The notes under the pieces: generated by a model | The model's database searches: none | Seen by the model: only the letters and a program-made list of their open reading frames with translations | Told to the model about the DNA's origin: nothing | In this document: positions 18,250 through 26,609 of the stretch, in pieces | How the letters are laid out: every line of letters starts with the position of its first letter | How positions within the stretch are numbered: the stretch's first letter is position 1 | Translations under genes and position numbers: made by a program | NCBI GenBank assembly: GCA_934371915.1 | Contig: CAKROE010000014.1 | Span: 1-38,612 of the forward strand | Direction: 5' to 3' | DNA: 38,612 nucleotides | From: an uncultured Blautia sp. | GTDB taxonomy: Bacteria; Bacillota; Clostridia; Lachnospirales; Lachnospiraceae

Positions 18250-19477
18250 ACCCTCCCCGCATTTTCCGGTAGCCGCCATTCTGCTGTTCCAGAATCTCTC
18301 GGAACTGAGATGCATACATACCAAGCGACATCGCCATACATACGGCGCACGCACCAATCAGTACATTGGAGGTCGAATACGGAAGTCTCGGACCCACCAT
18401 CAGGATCATAACAACTGCATACGTTACGGATGTATTCAGCTTGCCATGCCACTGTGGTTCAATGGTCGTTCTCGTTTCCATGATCACCTTCCATCCGGTA
18501 ACCATCATGTAGCATTCTTTGACCGCAAACAGAATCAGTACAAGTTCTGCAAGCGGATAACGCGGAATCAGATATGCCAGCATCACTCCCTGCATAGCCT
18601 TATCGGCAACCGGGTCAAGGATCCGTCCGAATCTGCTGACACTGTTAAACGAGCGCGCAATCCGTCCGTCCAGAATATCCGTAGCGGCGGCTGCGATCAC
18701 AAGCAGTACAAGCAGTGGCCGGTACTGTACGGTACCGTATCTTTCAAAAGTTCCCAGAAACAGGATAGCCAGAACGAGCCGCACAGAACTTAAGAGATTC
18801 GGCAACGTCAGAATCTCTTTCTTTGTAAATACTTCTGACAGTCGTTCCTGCCTTGCAGGAATTACTTTGTAGAATAACTGGTAACAAAGGATATTCAAAA
18901 TCAGTGCTGTCATTACATCGGCAACACTGTGCTGCTTCAAAAACATCGTTGACAAAACGATCGATATGCCAAGAACGATCTGTGCCACAGTAAAAATCCG
19001 GTTCTTCCGGCATCGCTCGTTCTGATACAGCGCAATACAGCTCGCTGTCGCATTGAATACATGCATACTCGGGAAAATATTGGTCGGTGTATCAATCTTG
19101 TACAGAAATCTGACAACATTCAGAAATACACCGTCACCTGCATTGGTAAGATCCGGTCTCAGATGCTGTCCGTTCGGATAAACAAAGGAAATCAGCAAAA
19201 ACAGTGTCATGCCTGCTCCTAATGTTCCGAGATACTGATAATATTCTTTTTTGCTCGGACACGATACTGCGAAATAAATCACCGTCCCGATCAGGAAAAA
19301 ATACCACATTACATATGGAATAATAAAGTACTCACAAAATGGGATTCTGTCATCTGCAAGAGAATGAATGATATGTATTTTTACATTGCTCTGCTCCATC
19401 AGCATAAACGAAACCATATAAAAAATCCCATATGCCGGTATGATCCATAAATGCTTTGATTTCTTCAGATAATTCAA
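18233..19477 (-). CDS. PAP2-like phosphatase/CDP-alcohol phosphatidyltransferase fusion (TTG start)
   Basis: A 414-residue membrane protein with two parts. Residues 1-205 are a PAP2-like domain with FPSMHVF (135-141) and KQHSVADV (181-188), as in phosphatidate phosphatases and phosphoinositol transferases. Residues 220-400 are a CDP-alcohol phosphotransferase with the complete D-x2-DG-x2-AR-x8-G-x3-D-x3-D signature (267-292) and TLPNLLSSVRL before it. The first half could dephosphorylate the second half's phosphatidyl-glycerophosphate-like product. TTG 19477 is the start, after AAAGGTG; the next ATG (residue 21) would cut the first helix. A promoter lies at 19553-19580. Confidence 0.85.
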   Translation of the reverse strand: MNYLKKSKHLWIIPAYGIFYMVSFMLMEQSNVKIHIIHSLADDRIPFCEYFIIPYVMWYFFLIGTVIYFAVSCPSKKEYYQYLGTLGAGMTLFLLISFVYPNGQHLRPDLTNAGDGVFLNVVRFLYKIDTPTNIFPSMHVFNATASCIALYQNERCRKNRIFTVAQIVLGISIVLSTMFLKQHSVADVMTALILNILCYQLFYKVIPARQERLSEVFTKKEILTLPNLLSSVRLVLAILFLGTFERYGTVQYRPLLVLLVIAAAATDILDGRIARSFNSVSRFGRILDPVADKAMQGVMLAYLIPRYPLAELVLILFAVKECYMMVTGWKVIMETRTTIEPQWHGKLNTSVTYAVVMILMVGPRLPYSTSNVLIGACAVCMAMSLGMYASQFREILEQQNGGYRKMRGGFSSEN

Positions 19478-19552
19478 AATATCACCTTTCCATCCTTTCG
19501 GCCCTGGCCAGATTCTGTTGTCTTCAGGATTTCTGATTTTTCTGTAGCTTAT

Positions 19553-19580
19553 AATATACCCTATCCTATCAAATAATCAA
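19553..19580 (-). promoter_or_regulatory. Probable promoter of the PAP2/CDP-alcohol fusion gene
   Basis: On the minus strand TTGATT (19580-19575) and TATATT (19558-19553) are spaced by 16 nt. The leader to TTG 19477 is about 70 nt. Nothing else is seen in 19478-19653. Confidence 0.5.
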
Positions 19581-19653
19581 TGCACAAAATGCCGAAAATG
19601 GACAGTTTTACAAAAATTTCATAGTTGTTTTATAAACATCTTACTTCTGCCTG

Positions 19654-19686
19654 CAAAAAAAGGAAGCGCTTTATGCTACGCTTCCT
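19654..19686 (-). terminator. Rho-independent terminator of dnaJ
   Basis: An AGGAAGCG/CGCTTCCT stem of 8 bp (19661-19686) with a 10-nt loop, followed on the minus strand by seven T residues. The stem begins inside the last codons of the dnaJ-like gene. Confidence 0.85.
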
Positions 19687-20708
19687 CTTCTGCTCTGCTG
19701 ATCATTCTTACAGATCTGCTGAAACTCTCTTAATTTTTCTTTTGCCTGAGGACTTAAATCCTGAGGTACCTGAATCCGGATCGTCACATACTGATCACCA
19801 TGTACAGACGGATTCTTCATGGAAACGATTCCCTTACCTCTCAGACGGATCTTTCTGCCGGTCTGTGCGCCCTCCGGAATCTTGCAGATCACATCCCCGT
19901 ATAGCGTAGAGACTTTCGCCTCACCGCCAAATACAGCTGTTGTAAACGGAATCTCCATAGTTGTATAAACATCCATTCCTTTTCGTTCAAAACCAATCTT
20001 AGATGCTACATGCACCTGTAAAAGAAGATCTCCTGCCGGACCACCGCCAAAGCCCGGATTACCCTTACCTTTCAGACGGATGCTCTTACCATCCTCCATT
20101 CCGGCCGGGATATGGACTTTCAGTGTCTGAACCGTTCCGCTTCCGGACGGATCCGATAATCTCAGCATCTTATCACAGCCGAAAGCTGCATCGTCAAAAC
20201 TGATGGTCACCTCTGAATGAAGATCACTTCCTTTTGCCTGTGCACTTCTTCCTCCGAAGCCGCTGTCAAATCCTCTGCTCTGTCCGCCAAATCCACTGCT
20301 GCTTTTACCATGAAACATATTTCCGAAAATATCTCCAAAAATATCACCCATATTGCCGTTTTCAAAATGGTACTCATGATAAGCGCCATTTCCACCCTGA
20401 CCAAAATCAAAACCGCCAAAGCCGCCGTGAAAGCCATTTTCTGCTGCACCCTGACCACTGGCACCATACGGATTGCCGCCTTCTTCAAATGCCGCGAATC
20501 CATACTGGTCATATAATTTTTTCTTTTCTGTATCGCTCAATACATTATATGCTTCTGTAACTTCTTTAAACTTCTGTTCTGCCTGCTTATCACCGGGATT
20601 CATATCCGGATGATACTTCTTTGCAAGCTTTCTGTATGCTCTTTTTATTTCCCTGGCATCGGCATTTCTCCCAATCCCAAGAACTTCATAATAATCTCTC
20701 TTAGCCAT
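19671..20708 (-). CDS. DnaJ-type co-chaperone without zinc finger (CbpA-like)
   Basis: A 345-residue protein. The J domain (1-70) contains YHPDMNPGD, with the HPD motif that activates DnaK. It is followed by a Gly/Phe-rich region (about 75-160) and two DnaJ C-terminal beta domains. The four CxxCxGxG zinc repeats of canonical DnaJ are absent, so this is a class B protein. ATG 20708 follows GGAGG. It has its own promoter (20792-20820), with a terminator-like hairpin between the promoter and the gene. No dnaK or grpE is nearby and no CIRCE element is seen. Confidence 0.9.
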   Translation of the reverse strand: MAKRDYYEVLGIGRNADAREIKRAYRKLAKKYHPDMNPGDKQAEQKFKEVTEAYNVLSDTEKKKLYDQYGFAAFEEGGNPYGASGQGAAENGFHGGFGGFDFGQGGNGAYHEYHFENGNMGDIFGDIFGNMFHGKSSSGFGGQSRGFDSGFGGRSAQAKGSDLHSEVTISFDDAAFGCDKMLRLSDPSGSGTVQTLKVHIPAGMEDGKSIRLKGKGNPGFGGGPAGDLLLQVHVASKIGFERKGMDVYTTMEIPFTTAVFGGEAKVSTLYGDVICKIPEGAQTGRKIRLRGKGIVSMKNPSVHGDQYVTIRIQVPQDLSPQAKEKLREFQQICKNDQQSRRGSVA

Positions 20709-20731
20709 AATGCCACCTCCGGTTTACTTGT

Positions 20732-20765
20732 CAAAAAAGAGATGCAGTTTTTTTCACCGCATCCC
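20732..20765 (-). terminator. Terminator-like hairpin in the dnaJ leader
   Basis: On the minus strand GATGCGGT and ACTGCATC pair (one G-T) around a 7-nt loop, then TCTTTTTT. It lies downstream of the promoter at 20792-20820 and 24 nt before the start codon of the dnaJ-like gene. It can act as an attenuator of that gene or as the terminator of transcripts coming from the eis-like gene. Confidence 0.6.
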
Positions 20766-20791
20766 TTTCCATCTCCTCTTGTTCTATTTGT

Positions 20792-20820
20792 AATATAACA
20801 CGCATTTTATGTTATGTCAA
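20792..20820 (-). promoter_or_regulatory. Sigma-A promoter of the dnaJ-like gene
   Basis: TTGACA (20820-20815) and TATATT (20797-20792) with a 17-nt spacer on the minus strand, an almost ideal match. The start point would be near 20785. Confidence 0.7.
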
Positions 20821-20850
20821 GCATCCGGAGAATATTTTTGAAAATTACAC

Positions 20851-22062
20851 TTAGAAATAATCCGATATGTATGGCGTCTGCTGTTCAATTGCGTCTTCGA
20901 GCATATCGATCGTCCATTCCGCAGCCTGAATACGTCCGATCTTTGCCAGATATTCCGGACGTTTATACCCCATCAGCATCGTTGTCATGGTCTGGATATC
21001 AATTGTATCTTCACATCTTTCCATGATCCTCATGACCTGCCCATGCCCTTCACGGGAGATCGTCAGATGAAAATATCCCTGATTGCATTCCATGATCGGA
21101 TCGATCAGTTTGAATTTCCATTCACGGTCAAGTACGCTTGGTTTGAACGGATATTTTTCTATAAAGGAAACGAAATCTACGATTCTTCCCATATAATATG
21201 GAGAGATCACTTCTTTTATTCCGGCATCTTCGAGAAGAAATGCCAGAGGCTCATCCGTATAGGTATCTCCCTCGACCTGATTGATCATGGAAAAATGTGC
21301 CGCAACAAAATTCCAGAGGCCGGTGCGGGCATCTTCATTAATAAAAATCATATCCTTGATGTGGAATACCTCATTCGCAATCCAGTAGATCACATAACCA
21401 TCCGGTTCGTTTTTTTCATTGTAATAGATTGCAGCCATAATATCATCAGAATCCCAAAGCCAGTATTCGTTCCATGCCAGATCATCACGAAGAATTGCCC
21501 CATGTGTACGCATGGCATAACGTTCGTAGGTTTCTTTCAGCTCATCGCTCTCAGTCTTTACACGGCGCACATCTCCCGGAACCTGACGGTTCTTCGGAAG
21601 CTGATAATCCTTGATTTCATAAGAGATCTTGTCTGAGATCAGTTCCCAGCCCTTACGTCTGTAGTACGGAATTGAATACGGGTAAAGATAACAGATATCC
21701 TGGCCTTTCTCTTTCATGTTTTTCAGTGCCTGCTCCAGAAGCTTATGCATCAGTCCCATGTTGGAGTATTCCGGATAAGTGCCGACTCCGGTCAGGCCTC
21801 CCATTGCATAAGTCCTGCCAAAGATTCTGACCTGCATCGGGTAGACTGCCACCTGTGAAACAAGGGTGTCATTGTCAAACCAGCCAATAACATCAGCCTT
21901 TTCCATGGTAGGAAATTTTGCACGGATAATCTCGCGCTCCTGCCATCCGATCGAGCTTAATTCCTGCTCCGTGACCTGAAAAACATAGCGAAGAAGAGCA
22001 TTGTACTGTTCCATATATTCGCTGCCTACGGGTTTCATCTTGAGATTCTTTTTGTTATTCAT
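20851..22062 (-). CDS. Eis-like GNAT N-acetyltransferase
   Basis: A 403-residue protein with the Eis layout: an N-terminal GNAT domain (GGLTGVGTYPEYSNMGLMHKLL, about 88-110, carries the acetyl-CoA loop), a second GNAT-like domain, and a C-terminal SCP2-like domain. The C-terminal carboxylate, which acts as the base in Eis, is provided here by Phe 403 at the end of ISDYF. The substrates of clostridial members are unknown; Eis itself acetylates aminoglycosides and peptides. ATG 22062 follows AAGGA. Confidence 0.82.
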   Translation of the reverse strand: MNNKKNLKMKPVGSEYMEQYNALLRYVFQVTEQELSSIGWQEREIIRAKFPTMEKADVIGWFDNDTLVSQVAVYPMQVRIFGRTYAMGGLTGVGTYPEYSNMGLMHKLLEQALKNMKEKGQDICYLYPYSIPYYRRKGWELISDKISYEIKDYQLPKNRQVPGDVRRVKTESDELKETYERYAMRTHGAILRDDLAWNEYWLWDSDDIMAAIYYNEKNEPDGYVIYWIANEVFHIKDMIFINEDARTGLWNFVAAHFSMINQVEGDTYTDEPLAFLLEDAGIKEVISPYYMGRIVDFVSFIEKYPFKPSVLDREWKFKLIDPIMECNQGYFHLTISREGHGQVMRIMERCEDTIDIQTMTTMLMGYKRPEYLAKIGRIQAAEWTIDMLEDAIEQQTPYISDYF

Positions 22063-22287
22063 ATGTCCTTTCCTTTTGGCTGTTTCCTATTACCCACAAG
22101 TCCCACCCCTCGGCTGAAGGGTGGGACTGAAATTGTACCATATCTTATACTGAAGTGTTTCAACCTCAACTCCACTGCGTTCCGTTTCGGTTGAGGGCAT
22201 CCGCCCTATATGTTGTCATCTGAATCCCTGTTTACGTGCAAGCACGACACAGGTCTTCAAATTCCAACATGCACTTCAGATTTTGAA
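22063..22287 (-). mobile_element. Structured IS200/IS605-like relic, possible orphan TnpB guide-RNA scaffold
   Basis: No gene lies here, but there are several hairpins: AGTCCCACCC/GGGTGGGACT (22099-22128), CCTCAAC/GTTGAGG (22164-22196) and AGGGC/GCCCT (just after it). The order (on the minus strand GGGCGGATGCCC, then the CAAC/GTTG stem, then a GTCCCACCC hairpin at the end) resembles the right end of IS200/IS605 elements, from which TnpB omega RNA is made. No tnpA or tnpB remains. The alternative is a hpf terminator plus unrelated structure. Confidence 0.35.
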
Positions 22288-22815
22288 TCAAAACTCTGGT
22301 TCAATTAAACCGTATGTGTTTCCTTTACGTTTGTATACTACGTTGACCTGCTCGGTTTCTGCATTGAAGAATACGAAGAAATTGTGTCCCAGAAGTTCCA
22401 TCTGTACGCATGCATCTTCCGGATACATCGGTTTGATTCCGAACTTTTTGGTACGGATGATCTTTACTTCATCATCCTCTTCATAGTCTTTGTCCAGATA
22501 TTCTTTCTGGAAATTTGCTGCAGCCTGCTGTTTGTCCACGATTTTATTTTTGTATTTGCGAAGCTGACGCTCGATGACTTCTTCTACCAGATCGATAGAT
22601 ACATACATATCATTGCTTACCTGCTCGGATCTGATAATGTTTCCTTTCATCGGGATCGTTACCTCGATTTTCTGTCTTTCTTTTTCAACACTTAAGGTTA
22701 CGATAACCTCTGTGTCCGGTGTGAAATACCGTTCCAGTTTGCCGAGTTTGTCCTCAACGGCTGTTTTGAGTCCCGGAGATACTGTGATGTTTTTTCCGCT
22801 GATAATAAATTTCAT
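22288..22815 (-). CDS. hpf: Ribosome hibernation promoting factor, long form
   Basis: A 175-residue protein. The N-terminal HPF/YfiA domain (1-100, with ITVSPGLKTAVEDKLGKLERYF) binds the decoding centre. The C-terminal domain (115-175, IIRTKKFGIKPMYPEDACVQMELLGHNFFVF) dimerises ribosomes into 100S particles. This is the long form usual in Firmicutes. ATG 22815 follows AAAGGGG. A TATAAT -10 lies 70 nt upstream (22891-22886). The gene lies directly after the glycan operon, without an obvious terminator between them. Confidence 0.94.
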   Translation of the reverse strand: MKFIISGKNITVSPGLKTAVEDKLGKLERYFTPDTEVIVTLSVEKERQKIEVTIPMKGNIIRSEQVSNDMYVSIDLVEEVIERQLRKYKNKIVDKQQAAANFQKEYLDKDYEEDDEVKIIRTKKFGIKPMYPEDACVQMELLGHNFFVFFNAETEQVNVVYKRKGNTYGLIEPEF

Positions 22816-22885
22816 AATCCCATCCCCTTTGCTGTTTATTTTGGATGATATTTAATAAACAACTTGTTTTGTTGTTCATGCATCC

Positions 22886-22914
22886 ATTATAACACACTCT
22901 TACGAATTTTAACA
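22886..22914 (-). promoter_or_regulatory. Probable hpf promoter
   Basis: A perfect TATAAT (22891-22886 on the minus strand) with a weak -35 (TGTTAA at 17 nt). The -35 overlaps the last codons and stop of yfhO. The leader contains a short AACAAC/GTTGTT inverted repeat. Confidence 0.4.
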
Positions 22915-25608
22915 CAATTTTATGAAATTTTTATATAAATTCTGACTAAAAACAAGTATAAAGATTACAACTCCGACAATGGTCATTCCCAGCCCCAGAC
23001 TTCTGTATGGTGTCTCATATTGCAGGACAACCTCATGTGTTCCGGATGGAATCTCGATTCCGCAAAGTCCGCTGTTGATATTGGAAACTTCCACCGTTTC
23101 TCCATCGATTTTAGCAGTCCAACCCTTCTGATAGAAAAACGGTACACACAGCATTTCATTTTCCTGCGTATCGTTTGTCACCTGTGCCTGATAGGTGCTG
23201 TCGCTGTAGCTTACGTCCGACACACCGGAATTTTTCAGCGCCGTATAACCGGTTGCATCAAGATCATAAGATTTCACCTCAAAATCTTTGATCGTTGCAT
23301 AATCGATCCGGGTACTTACATCAACACGAAGTGCCGTGATTCCTGCCGGAACCACGTGTTCCCATGTATTATGTTTCTTTGTGATTGAGAAAGTATAAAC
23401 TTTATCTGCCGAAAATCCTTCGTCGCCTTCTGTCTGATAATAAACTGCCATCTCGGTATCCTCAGATACGTCCATTGTCAGAGAAAGTCCATATAATTTG
23501 TTCTCGTCAGCAAAGTCGGATTCCACTCCCGGGAAGATCACGTTTGGATCTGCCCCAAGATCACGGACAGTAATACCGTCGGCATTGTTTTCCATCGTAC
23601 AGTCGACTGCTTCACTCACGTTCTCCATCAGGGAAGTATCCGTTCCTTCCGGCAGAGATGCCTCTTTATACGCTCCGTTCTTTTCTGCATCAGTGTAATA
23701 AAATCCCGAAAGAGAAGTCAGTGTCTTATCAAGTCCGGACAGTTTCTTAAGTCCGCCGGCACTCCATTCTTTATCATACAGATATCCGAAAGGAAGTGCA
23801 TAGTTATTTTCGTAAACGGTTTTACCCCCGGCTTCTCCTACCGGTGTGTATACCTTCTGCGGAGCATTGTAACCGGCACCGCCAAACAGATATTTCGTAC
23901 CAAGCAGCGAATTTCTGATGTAATCATCCTTGTTAAAATCTACAAAATTAACAGACAGTGTTTCCGGTCCGTACATTTTATGGTAACTGACAAGGGATGA
24001 CGGATTCGTACTCATATAAACCGATAATCCATTATAGCCCTGTGCCATACCATCATTTTCCGCGGTCGACCTGTAAGATTTTTCGATTCGATAAAGAGAA
24101 TCATCCTGCGATTTCAGATAGTTCACAGCATCAGTCGTACCATCATTATAATATTCTGTTGCCAGCTGGTTTCTGGTCGGTGACTCACGGTGCCACAATG
24201 ATGGATAATTCAGTATAAAAAGTTCGCAGACAAGCACTGCCAGAATTACCGTCGAACCGATTTTGTATAATTTTTTTATATTCGTCACGATGAGCACAAG
24301 AATCAGATATACTGCAAAGAAGACACTCACTTCTGCCACGATTTTATTGTTGATTTTGATGTTCTTAAAGCTGTAAATATATGCCAGCAGTGCCGCATAT
24401 AAAACTACCGCCAAAATCCCGCCGCCAAGAACTGTTTTTTTATTTCTTTCGCGTAAAACATCCTGCAAAAAGAGTCCGATGATAAGTGCCTCTGCAAAAC
24501 AGATCATAAAGCACCAGCGATGTGCGGATTTTGTAAAAATAAGAATACGGCTCGTGACCGGCATCACCGACAAAAAGATCACCAGAACCGTCAGGATAAT
24601 CGTACGTACTCTGGTTGATTTCTTTATGATGAAATAGCTGACTGCCAAAATTGTCAGAATGCTGACTGCCAGTACCATTCCTTCATAATAGTTAAGACTT
24701 CCCGTATAGTCTTTGTCGATACCAAGTATCTGATTGGACAAAAAACGGGCAAAAATAGTCCCGATCGTCCTGCTTTTGTAAGGACTGAGGATTCCGGAAG
24801 TTACGCTTCCGTTCAGTGCACCGGAACGGGCGCTTTCAAGAAATGTATCTGCGATCGGTATGAGCGCGATTCCTCCCATCAGCACACCGAGAATTCCCAT
24901 TCCTCCAAGTCCGGCCACTTTTCCTGCCGTACTTTTGACAGAACGTTTTTCTATTAAACTGTAAACCAGCAGATAAAATACTGCAAAGAATGCAATCATA
25001 TAAAGGAAATAATAACTTGCAAACAGCAGCATTGTCACTGTAAGTACAAGTCCGGCATTTTTCCAGCGTTTTTCTCCGTTAAGATAACACTGAAAGAAAT
25101 ACATAAATACGGTAAAAAGTGCCATGCATGTACAGAATCCGTACTGCTGTCCCCAGAGGATCACATAACCGGAAAAGGTCCATGCAAGTGCAGCTGCCAT
25201 CGTTCCGATTCCCTCTCCCATCAGTTTACGGTAAAACAGATATCCCACAAGAGATATCGTCAGAAGCTTCAGATATGCAGATGCAAGCACTGCCCACGGA
25301 AGCAGTCTCTGCGGTGCAAGAATCAACAGCAGATTATACGGAATCAGATATGCCGGATAATAAGAAGACAGATCCATTCCAAGTCCTGCCTGCAGTGCAT
25401 AACCACTGTCTCCGCTTCTGAACAGTGAAGAAAACATCTCATACTGCGCATAATTGATCTGCAAAGTGTCCGCTCCGCAATCTGTAAACACATAAGCAAA
25501 ACCACCCAGAATAAATTTGCTGTACAGGAGTGCAAAAAGTCCGCTTGTAATCAGAAAAAGCCACACCAGTTCGTTTTTCCAAATCGGTTTTCTCTGTGTA
25601 TCTGTCAC
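22909..25608 (-). CDS. YfhO-family membrane glycosyltransferase (GT-C)
   Basis: An 899-residue protein with about 12-13 membrane helices in the first 470 residues, a large extracytoplasmic domain (about 480-865) and a final helix near the C-terminus. It matches YfhO: the first extracellular loop has a D-rich segment (FTDCGADTLQIN), and the C-terminal domain has the characteristic VPFFYQKGWTAKIDGETVEV. In Bacillus and Listeria, YfhO transfers a sugar from undecaprenyl phosphate to lipoteichoic acid outside the cell and works with CsbB. Here the CsbB-like gene lies immediately upstream and overlaps as GTGA. GTG 25608 is the start, after AGGAGG. It is the last gene of the glycan operon. Confidence 0.85.
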   Translation of the reverse strand: MTDTQRKPIWKNELVWLFLITSGLFALLYSKFILGGFAYVFTDCGADTLQINYAQYEMFSSLFRSGDSGYALQAGLGMDLSSYYPAYLIPYNLLLILAPQRLLPWAVLASAYLKLLTISLVGYLFYRKLMGEGIGTMAAALAWTFSGYVILWGQQYGFCTCMALFTVFMYFFQCYLNGEKRWKNAGLVLTVTMLLFASYYFLYMIAFFAVFYLLVYSLIEKRSVKSTAGKVAGLGGMGILGVLMGGIALIPIADTFLESARSGALNGSVTSGILSPYKSRTIGTIFARFLSNQILGIDKDYTGSLNYYEGMVLAVSILTILAVSYFIIKKSTRVRTIILTVLVIFLSVMPVTSRILIFTKSAHRWCFMICFAEALIIGLFLQDVLRERNKKTVLGGGILAVVLYAALLAYIYSFKNIKINNKIVAEVSVFFAVYLILVLIVTNIKKLYKIGSTVILAVLVCELFILNYPSLWHRESPTRNQLATEYYNDGTTDAVNYLKSQDDSLYRIEKSYRSTAENDGMAQGYNGLSVYMSTNPSSLVSYHKMYGPETLSVNFVDFNKDDYIRNSLLGTKYLFGGAGYNAPQKVYTPVGEAGGKTVYENNYALPFGYLYDKEWSAGGLKKLSGLDKTLTSLSGFYYTDAEKNGAYKEASLPEGTDTSLMENVSEAVDCTMENNADGITVRDLGADPNVIFPGVESDFADENKLYGLSLTMDVSEDTEMAVYYQTEGDEGFSADKVYTFSITKKHNTWEHVVPAGITALRVDVSTRIDYATIKDFEVKSYDLDATGYTALKNSGVSDVSYSDSTYQAQVTNDTQENEMLCVPFFYQKGWTAKIDGETVEVSNINSGLCGIEIPSGTHEVVLQYETPYRSLGLGMTIVGVVIFILVFSQNLYKNFIKLC

Positions 25609-26576
25609 TGTGCGTCCTCCTCTTTTTCTGCTTCCTCTTCATCGAAGTTCAGACGTTCTTCCTCGACAACAAGCGGCCGGTCAAGCACCCTTGTATTAAT
25701 ACTCAGGACATATTCTCCAAGGAATCCGATAAAGAACAGCTGCAGTGCTCCGAGGAAAAATACCCCGATCAGCAATGGTGCAATACCTGCTGAAAAACGA
25801 TTCCAGAACATCAGTTTCATGATCAGATAAACGATTGCAGCTACCATACTCAAACCACCGATAATAAACCCTGCAAAAGTTGCAAGTCTCATCACTACTT
25901 TAGAATAGGAAGTAATTCCTATCATCGCATAATCATACAGGCTGTAGAAGTTATTTTTGCTCTTTCCTGCACGACGTTTCGGCTGCGTATATTCAATTGC
26001 GGTATAGTCAAATCCCAGTTCCGCGATAATGCCTCGCAGATATGGAAGCGGATCATGCAGATCACGCACAACATCTACGAATTTCTTGTCATACAGGCCA
26101 AAGCCGGTAAACTGATTGATATGATCAATATCTGTGATTTTGTTGATCATCCGGTAATAGCAGGAACGAATCCAGTACATGGTCCTGCGTTCCTTGCTTG
26201 CACTCTTGATTCCGATGACAATCTTTGTTCCCTTTTCCCATTCACGGACAAATTTCGGAATCATGTCAACCGGATCCTGAAAATCTGCTGTCAGACGTAC
26301 CACGCAGTCTCCATATGCCTGTTTCATTCCATATACCGGTGAACGTGCCTGTCCGAAATTCTTCGCATTAAAAATCGCCTTGATTTTTTTATTATTTGCA
26401 CACAGTCCGCGAAGCAATGCCTGTGTGTTGTCTTTGGAGTGATTGTCGATAAACAGGATTTCATAATCATATTCACTTAAATCCCGCTCCATCACTTCTA
26501 TTACCGCTTTTGAGAGCGGTACGACATTTGCTTCTTCATTGTAAGTCGGTATTACAATTGAAATTTTCTTCCTCAT
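25605..26576 (-). CDS. GT2 polyprenyl-phosphate glycosyltransferase, CsbB/GtrB type
   Basis: A 323-residue protein. The GT-A domain begins KISIVIPTYNEE; it has FIDNHSKDNT and TADFQDP (metal-binding acidic motif) and the QPKRRAGKSK segment near the active site. Two C-terminal helices (about 235-290) anchor it. The family loads a sugar from a nucleotide donor onto undecaprenyl phosphate on the cytoplasmic face. ATG 26576 is chosen because AGGAG lies 7 nt upstream; ATG 26582 touches that site. The very acidic C-terminus (EEEAEKEEDAQ) is unusual. The stop overlaps the yfhO start. Confidence 0.9.
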   Translation of the reverse strand: MRKKISIVIPTYNEEANVVPLSKAVIEVMERDLSEYDYEILFIDNHSKDNTQALLRGLCANNKKIKAIFNAKNFGQARSPVYGMKQAYGDCVVRLTADFQDPVDMIPKFVREWEKGTKIVIGIKSASKERRTMYWIRSCYYRMINKITDIDHINQFTGFGLYDKKFVDVVRDLHDPLPYLRGIIAELGFDYTAIEYTQPKRRAGKSKNNFYSLYDYAMIGITSYSKVVMRLATFAGFIIGGLSMVAAIVYLIMKLMFWNRFSAGIAPLLIGVFFLGALQLFFIGFLGEYVLSINTRVLDRPLVVEEERLNFDEEEAEKEEDAQ

Positions 26577-26609
26577 GTTCATTCTCCTGTATTCTGTTTT
26601 CCTCCGCTG

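Noticed and set aside
20709..20830. CIRCE-type heat-shock operator before the dnaJ-like gene
   Set aside because: No TTAGCACTC or GAGTGCTAA arms are present.
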